Shown: positions 10,463-19,285 of the stretch, in pieces
How the letters are laid out: the number at the start of each line of letters is the position of its first letter
Numbering within the stretch: position 1 is the stretch's first letter
From: Biostraticola tofi
Lineage (GTDB): Bacteria > Pseudomonadota > Gammaproteobacteria > Enterobacterales > Enterobacteriaceae
DNA length: 64,000 nucleotides
Direction: 5' to 3'
Assembly (NCBI RefSeq): GCF_004343195.1
Contig: NZ_SMCR01000001.1
Span: 372,001-436,000 of the forward strand
Made by a program: the position numbers and the translations under genes
Notes under the pieces: model-generated
Database searches by the model: none
The model's input: only the letters and a program-made list of their open reading frames with translations
What the model was told of the DNA's origin: nothing

Positions 10463-10570
10463 AAAAAAAAGACCGAATACGATTCCTATATTCGGTCCAG
10501 GGAAATGGCTCCTGGGAGAGAGCCGTGCGCTAAAAGTTGGCATTTTTTGCAGGCTGGATAAGCCTTACAT
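10463..10570 (-). ncRNA. sdsR: SdsR (RyeB) stationary-phase small RNA
   Basis: The minus strand carries a near-exact copy of the E. coli SdsR body: TGCCAACTTTTAGCGCACGG, then CTCTCTCCCAGGAGCC, then GGACCGAATATAGG, ending in the ATTCGGTC stem and eight U residues (10470-10463). The predicted length is 108 nt against 104 in E. coli. SdsR is a SigmaS-dependent, Hfq-binding RNA that represses several mRNAs, including ompD, tolC and mutS in enterics. Only the first 15 or so nucleotides diverge. The position before yebY is the same as in E. coli. Confidence 0.93.
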
Positions 10571-10575
10571 GACTA

Positions 10576-10582
10576 AGAATAG
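10576..10582 (-). promoter_or_regulatory. SigmaS-type -10 element of sdsR
   Basis: CTATTCT followed by TA on the minus strand, identical to the -10 of E. coli sdsR. Its spacing puts the start at about position 10570. This fits the known SigmaS control of the RNA. Confidence 0.75.
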
Positions 10583-10791
10583 AATAAAGGCACGAAACTT
10601 CCACCGTTGACGCAGCATACCTGACCCATAACGGTAACTTATTGCTCACTATGTGATAACAACCACAGTTCAGCAGTTATCCCAATGCCGCTGGCGGCCA
10701 TACTGCGTCCTAGTCTCAGTGAAAACCCCTGCTATTTCCCCTTCCGGCTCAGCCAGTGTCCATTCCCGGTTACATTAATCACACGCCACCG

Positions 10792-11136
10792 CTATTTGGC
10801 ATCACATAGCCGTTCTGCGCGCGCCACAAAGGGATCCAAACTCATTTTATGCCCCGGGTTGGCCGGATCGTCCAGCAATATGACCGATATGGGTTGGGCC
10901 TTGACCTGCCCTGATTCCATCTGCCGGGTGGCCTTTTCGTTCAGGGGATACTGAACCAGCGTGCTGATATTGAGCGCATACAGCGAACGATCGGCCCGGC
11001 ATAGCAGCTGAATCTCTTCTTTGGCAAAGGCCCATTGTTTACCGAACTGAAAGCGGCTTACGGTCACAATCTGAGCAGCGCTGGCGGCCTGGGTGGCGGC
11101 CAATGCCAGCATAAGCAGAACAAGGTGTTTTTTCAT
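10792..11136 (-). CDS. yebY: YebY, DUF2511 periplasmic protein
   Basis: A 114-residue protein with a clear signal peptide (about 1-20, ending ASA). It contains the conserved STLVQYPLN and QPISVILLDDPANPG segments of E. coli YebY. Two Cys (about 46 and 111) could form a disulphide. It follows yebZ and yobA in the same leftward cluster, implying a copper-related periplasmic role, although its biochemical function is not established. Confidence 0.9.
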   Translation of the reverse strand: MKKHLVLLMLALAATQAASAAQIVTVSRFQFGKQWAFAKEEIQLLCRADRSLYALNISTLVQYPLNEKATRQMESGQVKAQPISVILLDDPANPGHKMSLDPFVARAERLCDAK

Positions 11137-11173
11137 AAATAGCCTATCGGTAGATTAATGTGGATCGGGTAAA

Positions 11174-12061
11174 TCAAACCGGCTCCAGCATGGCAAAAAC
11201 ACTCACCAACAACAGCACCAGGCTGGCCAGCCCAATTTCACCAACGGTAAATCTTATCAGCAGTCGTAACGCCCTAGTCTCGTCCCGGCCCATCGCCGGC
11301 ACCAGTAGATAACGGTTGCTAATGGCCAGCACCAGCATCAATAGCACCAGCAGCGTTTTGGCGATAAGCAGGCTCTGATACCAGGATGACCCAACCGTTG
11401 GCCATTGACCCAGGATAAACGCGTTATTGATAATGCCGGTTAGAATAACCAACGCTACCGCCACATGGCCGCTTTGGGAATAGCGAACCAGAGCTTGCAT
11501 TGCCAGGGGACGTTCAGCGCCCGTCAGCAGCCGCATACAGTAAGCCAGAGGTAGCAGGCCCCCTACCCACCAAGCGGCGGATAACAGGTGGACCATATGA
11601 TTAATCCGCTGAATGATGCCGGGTAATCCGCTGTTGATAGCCGCGTGTCCGACCAGCCCGAGGGTCAGCAGCAGGCAGCCCACGGCCATCAATTGGCTGC
11701 GATGTCTTAAACCCGGCGTCGTGAGCAGATAAGCTGCCGCCACTGCCATCAGCGCTAAAGCACTATGCCAAAGCCATATCTGACCGAAGGCGGTGCGCAT
11801 CACCGCCAGCCAGATCGGCGGACGCAGCGTATCTGACCAGCCCTCGCCCATTTGCCCGGCCTGAAGACAGAGCATAAGCAATGCCGTGACCAAAGTTGCC
11901 CAGGCAAGTAACAGCACAGCGCGGTGGAAAACAAGGCGCAGAGAACAACGTAAGCCTGCGGGGGCCAGGTATTCGCTGAACAGCAATAAACCAAACAGTT
12001 GGATAATCGCTGCAAAATGAACAAAGCGGCAGGCCGCATACAGTGCTGCCAAATCATTCAT
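11174..12061 (-). CDS. yebZ: CopD-family inner-membrane protein YebZ
   Basis: A 295-residue polytopic membrane protein with about eight hydrophobic segments, of the CopD copper-resistance family, thought to move copper across the inner membrane with CopC. Several membrane-embedded His are visible. Its start codon directly abuts the yobA stop codon, so the two are translated from one message. The length matches E. coli YebZ (290). Confidence 0.92.
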   Translation of the reverse strand: MNDLAALYAACRFVHFAAIIQLFGLLLFSEYLAPAGLRCSLRLVFHRAVLLLAWATLVTALLMLCLQAGQMGEGWSDTLRPPIWLAVMRTAFGQIWLWHSALALMAVAAAYLLTTPGLRHRSQLMAVGCLLLTLGLVGHAAINSGLPGIIQRINHMVHLLSAAWWVGGLLPLAYCMRLLTGAERPLAMQALVRYSQSGHVAVALVILTGIINNAFILGQWPTVGSSWYQSLLIAKTLLVLLMLVLAISNRYLLVPAMGRDETRALRLLIRFTVGEIGLASLVLLLVSVFAMLEPV

Positions 12062-12451
12062 TTACTTAACGCTGAAGCTATAGTCGCCTTGGGTTTTATG
12101 ACCATCCACGGACAATACATGCCATTTAACCTGGTAACTACCTGAAGTCAGTGGTTTTTCGAGAGGGACAATAATTTGCAACCCATTGGCCGGATCACGT
12201 TTGATTGGACCGGTTGCAACAGCAGTATTATCAGGCCCCGTCAGGGTCAAGCCGCTGAATTCAGTTTCGATTTTTTCGCTGAAAGTCAGCGTCAAGGCTT
12301 GAGGAGCGGCAGTCATTTGTGCCGAGGCCGCCGGATACTGGGATTTGAGGTGAGCGTGGGCCAGAGCCGATGGGGCTACCATTGCCGACATCGCCACCAT
12401 GGCCGTGGCGATAACCTGAGATGCGATGCGTTGAACAGACATCATGGTCAA
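12062..12451 (-). CDS. yobA: CopC-family periplasmic copper-binding protein YobA
   Basis: A 129-residue CopC-like protein: a signal peptide ending around ALA (residue 31) leaves a mature N-terminus beginning with His (HAHLKSQYPA), a copper-binding feature of the family. A conserved HVLSVDGHKTQGDYSF motif near the C-terminus supplies further His ligands. It is the first gene of yobA-yebZ-yebY. No CueR or CusR operator was identified with confidence. Confidence 0.93.
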   Translation of the reverse strand: MTMMSVQRIASQVIATAMVAMSAMVAPSALAHAHLKSQYPAASAQMTAAPQALTLTFSEKIETEFSGLTLTGPDNTAVATGPIKRDPANGLQIIVPLEKPLTSGSYQVKWHVLSVDGHKTQGDYSFSVK

Positions 12452-12680
12452 TTCCTTGATGAGGTCAGGACATGTCGGCGCACGGTGCCGACGCTAAGCA
12501 GTCCGTTAAGCCAGCAATCAAAGAGGGGAATGATAAGGGTAAGGAACCGTCTTTTGCTGCGCACGGCAAATCGGATGCAGGCAGATGATAGCGATTCAGC
12601 GGAGTGAAGTCGAGCGGCCCCCGCCATGGCGACAGGGGCAAAGGATGACCAGGCGGTGGTCACCGGAGGTTGATAAATGC

Positions 12681-13196
12681 TCAGACCGGAGACGGGGCCG
12701 GATTATCCCCATTCATTTTCTTCAGATCCTGATCGATAAAGAACAGGCCGCTGCTGTCGGTATCGACCAGAGACAATTTATCAAGGATGGATTTGAACAG
12801 TTTTTCTTCTTCGTGCTGCTCTGCGACATACCATTGCAGAAAATTGAAGGTTGAATAGTCCTGCAGAGTAAAGGCGGCATGTGCCAGCTCGTTAATTTTC
12901 TGCGTAATCATCTGTTCGTGCTCATACGTCTGCTTGAACACTTCTGCCAGTGAGGCAAAACCTACCGGCGGCGCTGCAATAGTGCCTAGTACGGGCATAG
13001 TGCCGGTGTCATTCAGATAGTCAAACAAACGGCGCATATGGTCCATTTCTTCCTGCGACTGACTTTTGAGAAAGGCCGACGCTCCTTCGAATCCTTTGTC
13101 ACTACACCAGGCGCTCATCTGAAGATAAAGATTGGCGGAAAAAAATTCCAGATTCAATTGTTCATTCAGCTTTAAAGCCATTTCTTGTTTTAACAT
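12681..13196 (-). CDS. ftnA: Ferritin FtnA
   Basis: Non-haem ferritin that oxidises and stores iron in a 24-subunit shell. The 171-residue frame begins [13 protein letters not shown], as in E. coli FtnA (165 aa); an upstream ATG would add 15 unrelated residues. Ferroxidase ligands are visible in [17 protein letters not shown], the SQEEMDHM helix and [13 protein letters not shown]. The last residues after KKMNG are extra and Pro-rich. It stands alone on the minus strand between yobA and holE, with an AT-rich upstream region typical of Fur/H-NS-regulated ftnA promoters, though no specific operator is claimed. Confidence 0.95.
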   Translation of the reverse strand: MLKQEMALKLNEQLNLEFFSANLYLQMSAWCSDKGFEGASAFLKSQSQEEMDHMRRLFDYLNDTGTMPVLGTIAAPPVGFASLAEVFKQTYEHEQMITQKINELAHAAFTLQDYSTFNFLQWYVAEQHEEEKLFKSILDKLSLVDTDSSGLFFIDQDLKKMNGDNPAPSPV

Positions 13197-13353
13197 AGCA
13201 TAAGTCCCGAAAAGAGGTGTTGGCGATACGTTATATAGCATTATGCATACAAATTAGAGATAAATAAAACACTATATTGCTCTCAATCAATGTTTTAATT
13301 TTAGTTTATAAATATCAACGAGATATAATAAGATTAAATCGATTCGGTTCTTT

Positions 13354-13485
13354 ATGGAATATTTTTCACAGCGTAGTACTGATAGAGATTCTTATTTAGA
13401 TTTACGTTTTATCGAAGCCGTTATTAATTATGCCGACTATTTAAAATGTAAAAGTAAAAGCAAATACAAACCATTCCTATTATAA
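13354..13485 (+). CDS. Possible 43-residue peptide between ftnA and holE
   Basis: An open frame of 43 codons (begins MEYFSQRSTDRD, ends KYKPFLL) in an AT-rich 376-bp gap. The sequence is plausible for a small regulator-like helix with a basic tail (CKSKSKYK). The ribosome site is weak and no family is recognised. The rest of the gap holds only the divergent promoters of ftnA and holE. It may be non-coding. Confidence 0.3.
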   Translation: MEYFSQRSTDRDSYLDLRFIEAVINYADYLKCKSKSKYKPFLL

Positions 13486-13572
13486 GTACTGGCTGATCGC
13501 GCGACTATTGCCTTTTTTGGAGGGGTGCATTACTTTAGCCCGGTTGATGGATGATGAGGTATCGGAGGCATT

Positions 13573-13800
13573 ATGGGTTTCAATCTGGCACTGCTTGATA
13601 AACAGGCAATGGACAAAATCAATGTTGATTTGGCGGCTTCTGGCGTGGCGTTCAAGGAACGCTACAACATGCCGGTCGTGCCTGAACTGGTGGAGCGTGA
13701 ACAACCCGATGCATTGCGCGATTATTTTCGTGAACGGGTAGCTTTTTATCGCCAGGCATCGCTGAATTTTTCTCGCCTGCCTTTCGAGCCCAAAAAATAA
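13573..13800 (+). CDS. holE: DNA polymerase III theta subunit HolE
   Basis: A 75-residue subunit of the Pol III core (alpha-epsilon-theta) that stabilises the epsilon proofreading exonuclease. The segment [20 protein letters not shown] is almost identical to E. coli HolE, as is the [11 protein letters not shown] tail. A strong ribosome site (GGAGG) lies 6 nt before the ATG. It is a single gene followed by a small Lys-rich gene. Confidence 0.95.
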   Translation: MGFNLALLDKQAMDKINVDLAASGVAFKERYNMPVVPELVEREQPDALRDYFRERVAFYRQASLNFSRLPFEPKK

Positions 13801-13939
13801 CTTAATCCAGGCTGCCCGCTATCTAACCTGTTATCCGTTCAAATAAGCTATAGCTAAAACAGCACGATTTGATTTGCTTATTCCTCGCAACAGGCAGTTA
13901 ATCATCTGTACATTCCAGTTAAGTCTAGAGAGGCAAATG

Positions 13940-14050
13940 ATGAGTAAGGGAATGGATCGTAAGAAAGACGCAAAGAAAAAACCGCTGAAAAGCCCGGAAG
14001 AAAAACGCGCTGACAAGCGCGCCAGGAAACCCCAGCCTGATATTGTGTAA
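13940..14050 (+). CDS. Lysine/arginine-rich mini-protein (36 residues)
   Basis: A short frame with an AGAGAGG ribosome site and two adjacent ATGs (13937 and 13940); the second has better spacing. The product begins MSKGMDRKKDAKKK and is more than one-third Lys/Arg, so it is likely a nucleic-acid- or ribosome-associated peptide. A strong intrinsic terminator follows 12 bp after the stop, which supports a genuine transcription unit. I do not recognise a named family. Confidence 0.65.
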   Translation: MSKGMDRKKDAKKKPLKSPEEKRADKRARKPQPDIV

Positions 14051-14062
14051 GGCTAACCGATG

Positions 14063-14086
14063 AAACCCGCACCCGTTGCGGGTTTT
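14063..14086 (+). terminator. Intrinsic terminator after the Lys-rich mini-gene
   Basis: AAACCCGCA - CCCGT - TGCGGGTTT stem-loop running into TTTTTTG. A classic Rho-independent terminator, placed 12 bp after the mini-gene stop and just before exoX. Confidence 0.9.
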
Positions 14087-14144
14087 TTGTTTTATCCCCA
14101 TAGCTGCTATCCTGTATGCCTTATTGGCCTTTACAGGACATACC

Positions 14145-14813
14145 ATGACTTTTCGCGTCATTGATACCGAGACCTGCGGACTTGAGGGCGGTGTGGTAGA
14201 AGTCGCCTCCGTAGACCTTATCGGCAACGACATCGTTAATCCCATGAGCGATCTGGTTTGTCCTGATCGCCCTATCAGTTATGAAGCCATGGCCATCCAT
14301 CACATTACTGAGGAGATGGTCGAAGACAGGCCGAGGATTGCCCGGGTGATTGGACGTTATCACGGCAGCCCTTGGTATGTGGCGCATAATGCGGCCTTTG
14401 ATCGACGGATGCTGCCGGAAATGCACGGGGAATGGATCTGTACCGTCAAGCTCGCACGACGGCTTTATCCAGGCATCAAATACAGTAATCAATATCTACG
14501 CTACGCATTGAATTTGCAGGTCAGCACACCCGAAGGATTATATCCGCACCGGGCGCTGTATGACTGCTATGTCACCGCCGCATTGCTAAAAAAAATCATC
14601 AGCGACTCAGGCTGGAGCGGGACTGAGATGGCGGCTATCAGCAACGAGGCCACGCTTCTGACCACGCTTAAGTTCGGTAAATATCGCGGACAGTCCTTTG
14701 AGCGCATCGCCCGTGATGACCCCGCCTATCTGCAGTGGATGCTGAATAACCTGAAAGATCTGTCATCCGACATGCGCCACAGCATCAGGCATTATCTGAA
14801 CCTGTCCGCGTAA
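14145..14813 (+). CDS. exoX: Exonuclease X
   Basis: DEDDh-family 3'-5' DNA exonuclease used in mismatch repair and UV repair. The first acidic pair is in VIDTETCGL (D7, E9 from the chosen start), with a later AHNAAFDRRML motif and the ALYDCYVTA helix. The 222-residue form beginning MTFRVIDTET matches E. coli ExoX (220); an upstream Met would add a hydrophobic leader overlapping the preceding terminator. It faces ptrB convergently. Confidence 0.94.
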   Translation: MTFRVIDTETCGLEGGVVEVASVDLIGNDIVNPMSDLVCPDRPISYEAMAIHHITEEMVEDRPRIARVIGRYHGSPWYVAHNAAFDRRMLPEMHGEWICTVKLARRLYPGIKYSNQYLRYALNLQVSTPEGLYPHRALYDCYVTAALLKKIISDSGWSGTEMAAISNEATLLTTLKFGKYRGQSFERIARDDPAYLQWMLNNLKDLSSDMRHSIRHYLNLSA

Positions 14814-14818
14814 CCGGC

Positions 14819-14837
14819 GGGCGCCGCCTAAGCGCCC
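14819..14837. terminator. Short hairpin between exoX and ptrB 3' ends
   Basis: GGGCGC - 7 nt - GCGCCC immediately after the exoX stop, between two convergent genes. No real T-run follows, so it is only a possible bidirectional terminator. Confidence 0.35.
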
Positions 14838-14849
14838 TTCACCCCGTCA

Positions 14850-16898
14850 TCAGGGGTTTTCACCGGCCAGGGAAAGCAGAAAGGTATATTCCATGGAAAC
14901 GCCTTCATATCCCTTGAAACGGCCTGACTTACCGCCATGGCCCGCATCCATATCGGTGCACAGCAGCAGCAGGTTGTCGTTGGTTTTGCTGGCGCGCAGT
15001 CGAGCCACCCATTTGGCAGGCTCCCAATACTGTACCTGGGAATCATGCAAGCCAGTGGTGACCAGCAGGTGAGGATAGGCCTGGGCGGTGACCTGATCAT
15101 AAGGGCTGTATTGTTTGATATAGTGGTAATAATCCTTGTGGTTGGGATTACCCCACTCTTCATATTCCCCCGTGGTCAGCGGGATCGACTCATCAAGCAT
15201 GGTCGTCACCACATCAACAAAGGGCACCTGTGCCACCACCGCTTTAAACAGACCAGGTTCCATATTGATCACCGCGCCCATTAACAGTCCACCGGCACTG
15301 CCGCCCATGGCGAAGGTACGGTCAGCAGCGCCATAGCCCTTGCTGAGCAAATCATGGGTGACATCAATAAAATCATGAAAGGTGTGAAGTTTATTAAACA
15401 GTTTGCCGTCTTCATACCATTGCTGGCCTAATTCACCGCCACCGCGAATGTGGGCCAGTGCAAAAACAAAGCCCCGATCAAGCAGGCTGAGGCGGCTGGC
15501 GCTGAAGTCAGGATCTATGCTGCTACCATAAGAACCATAACCGTATACCAGCAGTGGATTGTGTCCTGGCCGGTAGAGGTCTTTGCGATATACCAACGAA
15601 ACCGGCACTTCCGCCCCATCTCGGGCAGTGACCCAGACCCGTTCACTGCGGTAATCCGCAGCATTGAAATGACCGATCCTGGACTGCTTGAGCAATACAC
15701 GCTCGCCGGTGTCCAGGTTGAGTTCGAACAGCGTGGTCGGCGTAGTCATGGAAGAATAACCGTAACGCACCAGTTCAGTATTGGGATCCGGGTTGTAGGC
15801 GAGCCAGGTGACATAGGCCGGGTCATCGAAGGCGATACCCTTTTCAACGCCGGTCTGCCAATGAATCTGCCTGATGCTGGTCAGGCCCAGATGCCGCTCT
15901 TCCAGCACCAGCCAATCGCGAAATAAAGTAAAACTTTCCAGTACCACATCATCTCGCGCGGGGATCAGCGCCTGCCACTTGGTTTCATCGGCAACCGGAC
16001 TGCTGTAAAGCGCAAAATTGATTCCATCGCGGTTGGAACGCAGATAGAACGTATCGCGATAATGGTCCAGTGAATATTCATGGTCATGGCGCCTGGCCAG
16101 GAATAACTGCGGACTGGCGTTGGGATCATCCGCATCCAGCAGCAAGATCTCACCGGAGGTGCTGCTGCCCAAGGCAATAATAAGGTAGCGCTCGGAGGTG
16201 GTTTTATGCACGCTGACGTAAAAAGTATCGTCCCGCTCTTCATACACCAACTGATCATCCTCAGGCGGCGTACCGACGATATGGCGATAGACCTGATAAG
16301 GCAGCAGGGTTTTCTTATGCTTGCGCACGTAGTAAAGAGTACGTGAATCGTTAGCCCATTCAAAACCGGATGAGGCGTTTTCAATCACCTCCGGATACCA
16401 CGAATCCCTGGAGAGATCCTTGAAACGGATGCCGTACAAACGACGGGACAGGAAGTCCTCCGCCACCGCCATTATGCCGTTATCTGGGCTCAGCTCCAGT
16501 GCGCCCATGGTATAAAATTCGCTCTGGGCTGCGCGCTTATTACCGTCAAGCAGTATTTCCCATTCGCCGTCCTCTTCACGCTCTGCCGGCTGGCGGGTGT
16601 AGATGGCGTACTCGTTGCCTTCCTCATAGCGACTCTGGTAGCGATAGCCTTTGCGCACATAGGGCACTGAACGGTCCTGGGGAGGTATTCGGTCGACCAT
16701 CTCAGTGAACAGGGCATGACGCAATTCTTCGTGGTCAGCCATCATGGCCTCGCCATAGGTATTTTCGTCAGCCAGGTAGTTGATCACTGCCGGATCTTCA
16801 CGGGAGTCATCTCGCAGCCAGTAGTATTCGTCTATGCGGGTTTCGCCATGCGCAGACAGCGGATGGGGACGTTTTTCAGCAATCGGTGGAAATATCAT
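14850..16898 (-). CDS. ptrB: Oligopeptidase B (protease II)
   Basis: Cytosolic S9A serine peptidase that cuts short peptides after Lys/Arg. An N-terminal seven-bladed propeller (about 70-400) gates a C-terminal alpha/beta-hydrolase. The catalytic Ser is in [10 protein letters not shown] (about 534), Asp is D619 in [11 protein letters not shown], and His is H654 in [10 protein letters not shown]. The 682 residues compare with 686 in E. coli. It lies downstream of yebF in the same direction, separated by a long inverted repeat. Confidence 0.96.
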   Translation of the reverse strand: MIFPPIAEKRPHPLSAHGETRIDEYYWLRDDSREDPAVINYLADENTYGEAMMADHEELRHALFTEMVDRIPPQDRSVPYVRKGYRYQSRYEEGNEYAIYTRQPAEREEDGEWEILLDGNKRAAQSEFYTMGALELSPDNGIMAVAEDFLSRRLYGIRFKDLSRDSWYPEVIENASSGFEWANDSRTLYYVRKHKKTLLPYQVYRHIVGTPPEDDQLVYEERDDTFYVSVHKTTSERYLIIALGSSTSGEILLLDADDPNASPQLFLARRHDHEYSLDHYRDTFYLRSNRDGINFALYSSPVADETKWQALIPARDDVVLESFTLFRDWLVLEERHLGLTSIRQIHWQTGVEKGIAFDDPAYVTWLAYNPDPNTELVRYGYSSMTTPTTLFELNLDTGERVLLKQSRIGHFNAADYRSERVWVTARDGAEVPVSLVYRKDLYRPGHNPLLVYGYGSYGSSIDPDFSASRLSLLDRGFVFALAHIRGGGELGQQWYEDGKLFNKLHTFHDFIDVTHDLLSKGYGAADRTFAMGGSAGGLLMGAVINMEPGLFKAVVAQVPFVDVVTTMLDESIPLTTGEYEEWGNPNHKDYYHYIKQYSPYDQVTAQAYPHLLVTTGLHDSQVQYWEPAKWVARLRASKTNDNLLLLCTDMDAGHGGKSGRFKGYEGVSMEYTFLLSLAGENP

Positions 16899-16973
16899 AC
16901 GCTCTGTTCCTTATCAACTCACCGAAACAGAGTGGCACGAATATGCAGGGTTGCCAAGCGGAGCGGGGATTGT

Positions 16974-17012
16974 GCGGCCCGCAAATGCCCGATATCTTGG
17001 TCTGCGGGCCGC
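16974..17012. terminator. Inverted repeat between yebF and ptrB
   Basis: Perfect 10-bp arms GCGGCCCGCA / TGCGGGCCGC separated by 19 nt, starting 6 bp beyond the yebF stop. No T-run follows on the minus strand, so it may act as an mRNA-stabilising hairpin or as a Rho-associated end rather than a classic terminator. Confidence 0.45.
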
Positions 17013-17017
17013 TTAAT

Positions 17018-17806
17018 TTATTGGTTCAGGGAATAGGTAATTTCACCCTTCTGACAATCCAGGGTAACGCCGTAATTTCTGTCGGCGGTTTGACCACGAA
17101 TATGCAGTATGGCTTGCCAGACATCGCCAATCCCGGTTATTTCTTCAGGGTTGATAGAGGTGATGATATTGGCGCCGCCGAGCGCGGTTTTATCTTCGTC
17201 AGAACGCTGGAAACGGTTCTGGGTGTAATCCTGCTTGATAAGTTCCGCTACTTGAGGCGCATTCAGATCCGGGCATGCCGCCACTTTAGAGGTTTTCGGC
17301 AACGGGGCTTTGGTGTTTTTTACCGCCGTCTTGGCTGTGCCCTTTTCCTTGCCGCCTGCTGACTGAGCGGGTTTGGCGGGAGCCCCCTTGCCTTCAGCTT
17401 GAGCCGGTTGAGCGGACGTGCTGTTGCCATCGGTCTGCGAGGACTTGACTGGCGACTGAGCCGGTTTAGGCTGGGTGCCGCCCCCTTCAGTCTGAGCCGG
17501 TTTAGGCTGGCTGCCGCCCCCTTCAGTCTGAGCAGGTTTGGCTGGGGCGTCAGCTTTATCCTTAGCTGGCGAAGTTTTGCCGGCGTCGCTGTTATTCTGC
17601 CCCGCCGGCGTTTGAGTCTGACGATTATCTGCAGTGCCGGCTGGAGCTTGCTCCTGATCATTGTCAGAGGGAACTAGCGCGGTCGAGGACTGACCGGTAG
17701 CGGACTGGGCGGCATGGGTTGCCGTTCCGTCGGCGGCATTCACCGCCGTGGATAACAATAAACCCGCCATCATGGCGCCTAAAAGACCGGTTCCTGTTTG
17801 TTGCAT
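17018..17806 (-). CDS. yebF: YebF-family secreted protein with an expanded low-complexity linker
   Basis: The C-terminal ~90 residues (from VAACPDLNAPQVAELIKQDY to the end) match E. coli YebF, a small protein exported to the medium through outer-membrane porins. The two conserved Cys are present in ACPDL and TLDCQKG. A signal peptide covers about 1-24 (ending VNA). Between them lie about 150 residues rich in Ala, Pro, Gln, Lys, Gly and Thr, including repeated KPAQTEGGG units. The total is 262 residues against 118 in E. coli. The function of YebF itself is unclear; its fold resembles the colicin M immunity protein. E. coli neighbours yebE and yebG are absent here. Confidence 0.85.
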   Translation of the reverse strand: MQQTGTGLLGAMMAGLLLSTAVNAADGTATHAAQSATGQSSTALVPSDNDQEQAPAGTADNRQTQTPAGQNNSDAGKTSPAKDKADAPAKPAQTEGGGSQPKPAQTEGGGTQPKPAQSPVKSSQTDGNSTSAQPAQAEGKGAPAKPAQSAGGKEKGTAKTAVKNTKAPLPKTSKVAACPDLNAPQVAELIKQDYTQNRFQRSDEDKTALGGANIITSINPEEITGIGDVWQAILHIRGQTADRNYGVTLDCQKGEITYSLNQ

Positions 17807-17986
17807 AGATCCTCCTGTTAGTCATTTTTGTCCGTTTTACCGGATATTAGATGATCATAGCCGCATAAAAATTCCCTGCCTGCTCGAAATAATTTAACTC
17901 AGGTAAATAACAGCGATGTTTAGCTCGCCACGGCGCCGGTAGCGGCAAGTTTGTCGGCATTCACTCGGCTAGCCATCCAGATGCAC

Positions 17987-18002
17987 ACGCAAACGTTTTC
18001 GT
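17987..18002. promoter_or_regulatory. PurR operator upstream of purT
   Basis: ACGCAAACGTTTTCGT matches the PurR consensus (ACGCAAACGTTTGCGT) at all but one position. It sits 40 bp before the purT start, overlapping the expected promoter region. This predicts repression of purT by PurR with hypoxanthine or guanine. Confidence 0.85.
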
Positions 18003-18041
18003 TTATACTGCGCGCACTATTCACAGGTCAGGTACAGGCAG

Positions 18042-19220
18042 ATGGTAACCATAGGAACAGCGTTGCGCGTCAGCGCGACAAAAGTCATGTTGTTGGGGTC
18101 GGGTGAGTTAGGTAAGGAAGTGGCCATTGAGTGTCAGCGCCTGGGTGTTGAGGTGATTGCGGTTGACCGCTATGCCGATGCGCCGGCAATGCATGTAGCC
18201 CACCGTTCGCATGTGATCAATATGCTGGATGGTCAGGCGCTTAAAGCGGTTATCGAATTGGAAAACCCCGATTTTATCGTGCCTGAAATCGAAGCCATAG
18301 CCACCGATATGCTGGTAATGCTGGAGCAGCTTGGACACCATGTGGTCCCCTGCGCCCAGGCGACCCGCCTGACCATGAACCGTGAGGGGATTCGCCGTTT
18401 AGCGGCGGAAACTCTGGCGCTGCCCACCTCAAGCTACCGTTTTGCCGAAGATCGGGCCGGTTTCGAACAGGCGGTAAACCACATTGGCTTCCCGTTTATC
18501 ATTAAGCCGGTAATGAGTTCCTCGGGCAAGGGGCAGAGCCTGGTGCGTGACGCCGCCGGGCTGGATACCGCCTGGGATTACGCCCAGCAAGGCGGCCGCG
18601 CCGGCGGCGGTAAAGTTATCGTTGAGGGGCTGGTCAGCTTTGACTTTGAAATCACTCTGCTGACCATCAGCGCCGTCGATGGCATGCATTTTTGTGAACC
18701 CATAGGTCATCGCCAGGAAGACGGCGATTACCGCGAGTCCTGGCAGCCGCAGCACATGAGTCCATTGGCCCTGCAGCGGGCGCGCGACATTGCCGAGAAG
18801 GTGGTCAGTGCCTTGGGTGGCTGGGGACTGTTTGGTGTAGAGCTATTTGTGTGTGGCGATGAGGTTATCTTCAGTGAGGTATCCCCTCGCCCCCATGACA
18901 CCGGCATGGTGACGCTCATTTCCCAGGATCTGTCGGAATTCGCCCTGCATGTTCGCGCCTTTCTCGGCCTGCCGGTTGGCGGCATCCGCCAGTTCGGTCC
19001 ATCGGCCTCAGCAGTGATTCTGCCGGAACTCGAAAGTGATAATGTTCAGTTCTCAGGTTTGGAAGATGCACTGATCGCCAATACCCAGCTTCGCCTGTTC
19101 GGCAAGCCCTCGATAAGCGGCACGCGGCGGCTGGGTGTGGCCCTGGCCACAGCTGATAGCATAGATCACGCGGTTGAGCAGGCTAAGCGCAGTGCGCGCG
19201 CCATCAACGTTACAGGCTGA
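18042..19220 (+). CDS. purT: Formate-dependent GAR transformylase PurT
   Basis: ATP-grasp enzyme that makes formyl-GAR from GAR, formate and ATP, the folate-free route for step three of purine synthesis. The 392 residues equal E. coli PurT. Near-identical blocks are [20 protein letters not shown] (about 20-39), [10 protein letters not shown] in the ATP-binding loop, and [20 protein letters not shown] near the metal ligands. It is a single-gene unit with its own PurR box, ending in a terminator shared with eda. Confidence 0.97.
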   Translation: MVTIGTALRVSATKVMLLGSGELGKEVAIECQRLGVEVIAVDRYADAPAMHVAHRSHVINMLDGQALKAVIELENPDFIVPEIEAIATDMLVMLEQLGHHVVPCAQATRLTMNREGIRRLAAETLALPTSSYRFAEDRAGFEQAVNHIGFPFIIKPVMSSSGKGQSLVRDAAGLDTAWDYAQQGGRAGGGKVIVEGLVSFDFEITLLTISAVDGMHFCEPIGHRQEDGDYRESWQPQHMSPLALQRARDIAEKVVSALGGWGLFGVELFVCGDEVIFSEVSPRPHDTGMVTLISQDLSEFALHVRAFLGLPVGGIRQFGPSASAVILPELESDNVQFSGLEDALIANTQLRLFGKPSISGTRRLGVALATADSIDHAVEQAKRSARAINVTG

Positions 19221-19242
19221 CATCGCATTAGCCGGCAAGTAA

Positions 19243-19263
19243 AAAGGCCCCAATGGGGCCTTT
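19243..19263. terminator. Bidirectional terminator between purT and eda
   Basis: AAAGGCCCC - AAT - GGGGCCTTT, with A-rich sequence on the left and TTTATT on the right, between two convergent genes. It suits termination in both directions. Confidence 0.85.
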
Positions 19264-19285
19264 ATTCATCGGATAAGGCTGAATA

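Larger units (their letters stand above)
10166..10791. other. Intergenic region holding the SdsR/SraC small RNA locus
   Basis: This 626-bp gap has no convincing protein gene. A 72-codon open frame at 10392-10610 lies across the SdsR gene and is very probably not translated. The only recognisable element is sdsR with its promoter. In E. coli a second, opposite-strand RNA (SraC/RyeA) covers SdsR; a plus-strand transcript starting between about 10200 and 10440 would be the equivalent, but I see no decisive promoter. Confidence 0.6.

Noticed and set aside
10392-10610. A 72-codon plus-strand frame across the sdsR gene
   Set aside because: It lies over a conserved small RNA and terminator. The product is compositionally odd, and there is no ribosome site.
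17399-17677. Repeat-rich plus-strand frame opposite the YebF linker
   Set aside because: It results from the low-complexity repeats of yebF read backwards. The signal peptide and YebF domain fix the real frame on the minus strand.
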